NCBI GenBank assembly: GCA_026008535.1
Contig: BRKX01000006.1
Span: 1,572,501 to 1,636,500 of the forward strand
Direction of reading: 5' to 3'
Source of the DNA: Perilla frutescens
Lineage: Eukaryota > Streptophyta > Magnoliopsida > Lamiales > Lamiaceae
DNA length: 64,000 nucleotides
Position 1 is the stretch's first letter, and each line of letters begins with the position of its first letter. This document shows, in pieces, positions 59,901 through 64,000 of the stretch. The notes beneath the pieces were generated by a model that saw only the letters and a list, made by a program, of their open reading frames with translations, was not told the DNA's origin and ran no database searches. Made by a program: the position numbers and the translations under genes.

Positions 59901-59901
59901 G
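47932..59901 (+). CDS. EDM2: EDM2-like PHD-finger chromatin/RNA-processing regulator, 17 coding exons
   Basis: Predicted nuclear protein of 1270 residues (Arabidopsis EDM2 is about 1300). Exons: 47932-48344, 48573-48669, 48964-49017, 49146-49327, 51246-51342, 51468-51569, 51898-52145, 52227-52310, 52396-52893, 53062-53206, 53277-53381, 54924-55016, 55755-55796, 56987-57097, 58069-58140, 58215-58333 plus 58448-58511, and 58615-59901; all GT-AG and frame-consistent. Order of parts: EDM2-specific N-terminus; acidic DSEEGEDSDSED; PHD/extended-PHD fingers (about 236-400: CAICDNGG, CENCKYKKHQCFACGKLG, CCVNGACGYFYHPHC, CRRCPKAYHRKC); basic low-complexity linker; methyltransferase-like domain (about 675-850) with VDFCCGSNDFS (about 722-732) and the motif IV-like NPPF (about 786-789); Gln/Pro-rich tail. 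Arabidopsis EDM2 acts with ASI1 and EDM3 on intronic heterochromatin and promotes full-length RPP7 transcripts. Confidence 0.95.
49328..51245 (+). other. Largest EDM2-like intron, 1.9 kb, with a repeat insertion
   Basis: This intron splits an isoleucine codon inside the first PHD finger (NLY|ICDGKC). About 49660-50090 is a dispersed-repeat-like block beginning GCGCACGCCTTGAGGCAAGG and ending TTTTCAAAACCTTGAGTC, with GAGGC/GCCTC words in both orientations. The rest is unremarkable. Confidence 0.6.
59282..59330 (+). repeat. His/Gln codon run in the EDM2-like tail
   Basis: CAT repeats followed by CAG/CAA repeats encode four histidines and then ten glutamines. This is a length-variable coding microsatellite in a Pro/Gln-rich, probably disordered C-terminus. 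Confidence 0.9.
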
Positions 59902-60677
59902 TGCTGTTACTCAAGCGTAACTCTCTTTACTTTCTACTTTACCCTCAATGTTTTAGCCTGTGATGTGATAATATTCTGTTTAATCTTCTTTATGAAATTA
60001 GACTACCTTTTTCTCCTTCTCTCTCACCCCTAGAGTCGGCGCTGTTCATATTTTCTTCATCATCCATAATTTTATTTTTGGAGAATTGTCAATTTAGGAC
60101 CTAAAAGATGATAATTATCAATTCAGAACATGAAAGATGATAATTGTCGATCTAGAACCTCAAATATCATGATTTTTTTTTATTTCTTTTTATGTTTCGA
60201 TTATTTTTATATTAATTTTAAATGAAAATTCATTTATTAATTGTCTATTGAACATAGTAAAGAAATTATTAAAAAAAATTAAATTAAATTAAAATACGTG
60301 ATTTTTGTGGGTTTAGATTGATAATCATCATCTTGGATTGATAATTTTTATTTTTCAGGTTTTGAATGGACAAATATCCTGTTATTTTTATAGTTATTAT
60401 ATCACGAGTTTGGAAACAATATTTTCACACATATTTTTAACACTGTCAAATTAATTATAATATCAGTGATATCAATTATACATGCTATTACTTGTATATT
60501 GATTTGTAAAGATATATGAAAGTGTTGATGGGTAGCAACTTTTATGTTCACTTGACTCGATGTTATAATAAAACTTGATTCATCTTTTTCTTGTGCACAG
60601 CATCGTTGACGCTGCAATTGTTGACTTAGGTAGTCGAGATGGGCCAATGTTTTCAGCAATTTTTGCAAATTATATTA
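59902..60677. other. EDM2-like 3' flank and MITE-like sequence
   Basis: No gene. About 60080-60390 carries GAGAATTGTCAATTTAGGACC at the left and partly inverted words (GATTGATAATCATCATCTT) at the right, related to the block at 63085-63620. Confidence 0.5.
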
Positions 60678-60768
60678 TTCCGTCCGTCCCAATAGCAAGG
60701 TCCACTTTCTATTAAAATAGAGAGAGTAAATAATAAAAAGATGGACCTTGCTATTGAGACGGAGGGAA
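60678..60768. mobile_element. 91-bp Stowaway-like MITE
   Basis: Inverted termini TTCCGTCCGTCCCAATAGCA and (reverse strand) TTCCCTCCGTCTCAATAGCA, flanked by TA on both sides. It shares the TCCCAATAGCAAGGTCC core with the element at 17558-17796 and is a short member of the same family. Confidence 0.9.
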
Positions 60769-62168
60769 TATTTAGAAGTTGTAATAAAATATATTTAAGA
60801 TTAAGAGGTGGTCTCCTATTAGATGTACGGGCGTGGTGGGTCATCAGAGATCAGGTTTAATAAGGTCTTGCAGTAAAAAAAAAAATGATTCATTTCCTGT
60901 ATGTGGGCCCAATGCGCCAGAATTTTTTTTATTATTTTTTCAATTTTTTATTTTATTTTTTTCTGATTTTATTTTATTTTATTTTTTTCCCAAAATTGTA
61001 TACTCTAAAATACAATTAGTGAACCATAAAACTTAAAATAAATTAATTTATTATTTTGAAATAAATATAAATATATATCTTAAAATTGATTTAATGGACC
61101 CCAAAGTTAAAATTAATTTATTTTGTTTAAATTCGGTGACTTGCGCAATGCACTCCCCCAATGCTAACGCGTGGGCTCGTGCATTGCGCTCGATAACTAA
61201 TTTAATTTTTTCGAAATAAATATAAATGGTAATTAAAAAAACATAATTTTGAAAATAAATATATACCCTAAGTAGAATTAGTGATCCCTCAAATAAAAGT
61301 GAATGAATTTAATATAACCCTTAATTGAAATTAATAAAACTAAAACAAAAACAAAAACCCTAAAAACTCCTAAAAATCTAAAAAATACTTAAAAAAAGAC
61401 CCCTAAAAAAACTATGAAGCGTAAAAACTATGAAACTTAAAAAAACCTAAACCCTCATAAACTTTAAACATTAATTGGAATGGAAAAAATCACAATTTGA
61501 ACTGCATAAATTTATATAAGATAAGTAGTAGACCAGTTATTTTTTAATGATACAAATGATACTTTTTAGATTTTAACTAATACTTTTTAATGTTAGGATT
61601 GATATTGATTTTTTTGCGGGTCAACGCCAGTCAACACAGGCTGACCCGGACTGACCATGACTCATCTAATAAATGCACGGAGCTTTATAGGGTTTGGGGT
61701 GATGTATAAGAGATAAAGTATGTTAACATCATAATATAGACTGAGGTGGTTGAACACGTCATATTCTTACTCGACAAATTTTGAGATCTGAGTGTGAAAT
61801 AATAAATCTTATTTATTGATTATCAGCTAATTTTTTTAATAACAAAATATTAATATTAATGACCGGCTATTGATTGAAAATTGACAACTAAAATTGGCTG
61901 GGAAAATCTATATCTAAGAAAATTCAGACCCCCGCCCCCCTCTCACAATTTAATAAATAATTGTTAAATCTAATTATGATATTATTAATCATAATTAATA
62001 ATTATTAAATGTCATAAAAAATATAGCCATCGTGTTTTTTTATAGAAAGAAAACAGAAAAAAAAAAGACTGAATAGTAATAGCAGGAACAGTATCGAAAG
62101 TATTTGTGCATTTATCAATTTCTGTCCCTTGAAAATTTAGGAAATATTTGATTTCTTTTGCATTTAAC
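60769..62168. other. Intergenic, AT-rich with a GCGCAATGCAC dispersed repeat
   Basis: About 61020-61330 contains TTGCGCAATGCACTC, CCAATGCTAACGC and GTGCATTGCGCTCG with AAATAAATATAAAT around them, related to 37560-37800. The stretch 61340-61470 is rich in AAACCCTAAA-like words but is not a telomere array. No gene. Confidence 0.5.
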
Positions 62169-62518
62169 TAGGGCCGAAAATCAAACCAAATAGCTCGATA
62201 CTCGGCTCGTGTTCGTCCGTTAAAAGCTCGTTCGAGCTCGATTCGATAAGCATATCAAACAAGCTTGAACATAATTTTATGTTCGATAAAATTTAAAGCT
62301 CGGCTCGAACTCGAGCTCGATAAGTAAAAAATGGGCAAACATATGTAAAAATATCAAATTACTCGAGCTCGACTCGTGTTCGGCCTGATTAAAGCTCGTT
62401 TGATCTCGATTCGATAGATAATCAAACAAGTCCAAATATAAATTCTAAAGCTTGATATCATTTCAAACAAGTTTGAACATACGTATGTTCGGGCTCGACT
62501 CGACTCATTTGACCCCTA
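62169..62518. mobile_element. 350-bp hAT-type MITE, AGCTCG-rich (copy 2)
   Basis: Termini TAGGGCCG and GACCCCTA, with a perfect eight-base target duplication CATTTAAC (62161-62168 and 62519-62526). The interior is the same AGCTCG/CTCGAG-rich sequence as 8396-8745. The perfect 8-bp duplication supports hAT-type transposition. Confidence 0.93.
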
Positions 62519-62526
62519 CATTTAAC

Positions 62527-63084
62527 AAAACTACTTCCATATTCAACTATGCTGCCATAAAAACAGAATTTGGAATGGAAAGATTATGATAACTTGATAA
62601 GGTGTTCACGAGAATCTTAATTTTTGGCTTCAAAAGAAAAAAAAAATCTTAGTTAATTCATAAAGTAATAAATGCGACAGACAATCACCTAGATAGATAA
62701 TATTAAATGTGAAAAATATTAATTTTAACACGGGAAAGTATTAGTTTGTCGTATCAAAAGTATTTATATTTAAAAAACACTTCAAATAATAAATTGCGTT
62801 AAAATTAATAGAATCCTATTCTAAAAGAGAGGTTGTCGTCCTTTCGGAAACAATAGAAAATTCTGCATTATCGTGGCCTAAACTCACAAACAATTATCGC
62901 ATTCATATTAAAACTAAGCTCCGTTGTAAATGAATCGAGTCGAATTGATCCGAACATATATTTATTCAAACTTGAATTATTTTTTGTTAAAGTTATACTT
63001 GAGTTAAGCACAAACGAGTTTATCTAGCCCAACACAAATTAAGCTCGAGTAATTTGATATGTTTATCCTGATTTATCCTACTCT
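62527..63084. other. Intergenic with an AGCTCG-type fragment
   Basis: About 62930-63060 (GTAAATGAATCGAGTCG .. AAGCTCGAGTAATTTG) is a fragment related to the repeat at 12001-12440. No gene. Confidence 0.45.
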
Positions 63085-63625
63085 AACAAAGAGAATTATT
63101 GATTTAGGAGCTGAAAGATAGCTTATCAATTTAGGACCTGAAATATGAAAACTCTCAAATCAGGACGCGAAAGATAACAATTCTAAATTCGGGACCTCAA
63201 AAATCACAAATCTTTATTTTTTTAATTTTTTAATTAATATTAATAATTTATTTATTCGATTTAATAGATTATTAATGATGGAATTTTCATTCGAAATTAA
63301 TCTAAAATTAATTTAAAAAAAATAAAATAAAAATTCATGATTTTTGAGGTCCTCAATTAAGAATTTTAATCATTCGGGCCTGGATTGAGAGTTTTCATCT
63401 TCTAAGTCATGAATCGATATATTATCCATCTTTTAAATTCTGGTTTGAAATTAATATAGTTAAAAAGTAAAAAAAATCATGATTTTTGAGGTTCTAGATT
63501 GAGAGTTTTCATCTTTCAGACCTGAATTGAAGTTTTCATCTCCCAAATTATGAATTGATAAATTATTCATCTTTCAAATTCTGAATCTACAGTTCTCCTT
63601 TTTAAATTCTGAATCAACAATTCTT
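63085..63625. mobile_element. ~540-bp MITE-like block with nested inverted words
   Basis: The left part reads GAGAATTATTGATTTAGGA and AGGACCTGAAA. The right part carries the same words in reverse (TTCAAATTCTGAATC, AATCAACAATTCTTC), with several internal partial repeats of GATTGAGAGTTTTCATC. Related to 60080-60390. Ends and target duplication are not fixed. Confidence 0.5.
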
Positions 63626-63852
63626 CATTTAAGGAGTACGTACAACTCAGTATCGAATTATTTAGTTTGATTTTCATTCTTAATTAAATGGATTGGAATT
63701 TGGACGGTCCACAATAACCCGCGCTTTGCCTTTTCTTCCCTTTCCACGCAGATTCCAATAATTTCTTCTTCTTTTATTTAATTCATTTTTTCTGCAGTAA
63801 TATCATTGATTTGATCTTCAATTCTAATTCTAGATTCCACCGATATACATCG

Positions 63853-64000
63853 ATGGAAGGCGAAATCAAGAATCTCGGCCGCGTTTTTGCGGCGGTGATC
63901 GGCGCTCTCTGTTACTGCCGTTTAGTTTCTGCGAGGCTGCCCAAAGGCAAATGGCGGCTGATTTCTATATCGCCGGTGCTATACGCATTCGCCGTTCTTC
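63853..64000 (+). CDS. Wax-synthase-like long-chain-alcohol O-fatty-acyltransferase, 5' end only
   Basis: The frame opens at ATG 63853 and stays open to the window end (49 codons plus one base): MEGEIKNLGRVFAAVIG, ALCYCRLVSARLPKGKWRL, then SPVLYAFAVL. The start MEGEIKN, the CYCxxxSxxxPKG block and alternating hydrophobic segments match plant wax synthases of the MBOAT type, which esterify fatty alcohols with acyl-CoA in the endoplasmic reticulum membrane. The first hydrophobic stretch (about 10-24) would be a membrane helix. Only the first of many helices is present, and the catalytic His lies beyond the window. Base composition turns abruptly GC-richer at the start codon, as expected for exon sequence. 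Confidence 0.8.
   Translation, partial: MEGEIKNLGRVFAAVIGALCYCRLVSARLPKGKWRLISISPVLYAFAVL

Noticed and set aside
61340..61470. AAACCCTAAA-like words suggesting interstitial telomere repeats
   Set aside because: The heptamer is not kept in register for even three units; ordinary A/C-rich sequence is the simpler reading.
1..64000. CRISPR arrays, rRNA, prokaryotic operons, integrated virus genomes
   Set aside because: No regularly spaced identical direct repeats, ribosomal cores, operon-like gene packing or recognisable viral polymerase/coat frames were seen on either strand.

Overview
This is nuclear DNA from a eudicot plant. It is AT-rich, full of small transposons, and carries long genes with many GT-AG introns. 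The R1-type CC-NB-LRR genes, a fimbrin, an EDM2-like regulator and a wax-synthase-like start all fit an asterid; Lamiales is my guess from recalled similarity only, not a search.

Layout. 1-2.2 kb: a broken FAR1/FHY3-type gene derived from a Mutator-like transposase, cut by the window edge. 2.2-11.6 kb: no intact gene; Helitron-like 3' ends, a 348-bp palindromic foldback element, a TRIM retrotransposon remnant with a tRNA-Met primer site, and a gene-less copy (about 5.85-9.40 kb) of sequence that also lies downstream of the resistance genes. 11.6-17.8 kb and 27.6-35.6 kb: two copies of a segmental duplication, each with one intact intronless CC-NB-LRR gene (904 and 906 aa). Between them lie a PIF/Harbinger-type element with a decayed MYB-like ORF (19.3-21.4 kb), a three-exon MATH-BTB gene (22.7-23.8 kb) and several MITEs. 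38.1-44.5 kb: a complete fimbrin gene with 14 coding exons (772 aa predicted), plus a 5'UTR intron and a CT microsatellite. 45.6-47.2 kb: an AT-rich element rich in TATACCGA-like words. 47.9-59.9 kb: a complete EDM2-like gene with 17 coding exons (1270 aa predicted). 60-63.8 kb: MITEs. 63.85 kb to the end: the first 49 codons of a wax-synthase/MBOAT-like gene.

How the parts relate. The NLRs are predicted intracellular immune receptors. Arabidopsis EDM2 is a chromatin/RNA-processing factor needed for expression of an NLR gene (RPP7), so an EDM2-like gene about 17 kb from a duplicated, transposon-laden NLR pair is the most suggestive arrangement here, though linkage alone proves nothing. The duplicated copies also act as internal controls: several MITEs sit in one copy and are absent from the matching site in another, so their insertion after the duplication can be read directly. 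I found no bacterial-type system, CRISPR array, rRNA or convincing tRNA. Nothing here is demonstrably a new biological system; the strongest leads are the NLR/EDM2 linkage, the NLR-less third copy and the well-bounded unnamed MITE families.
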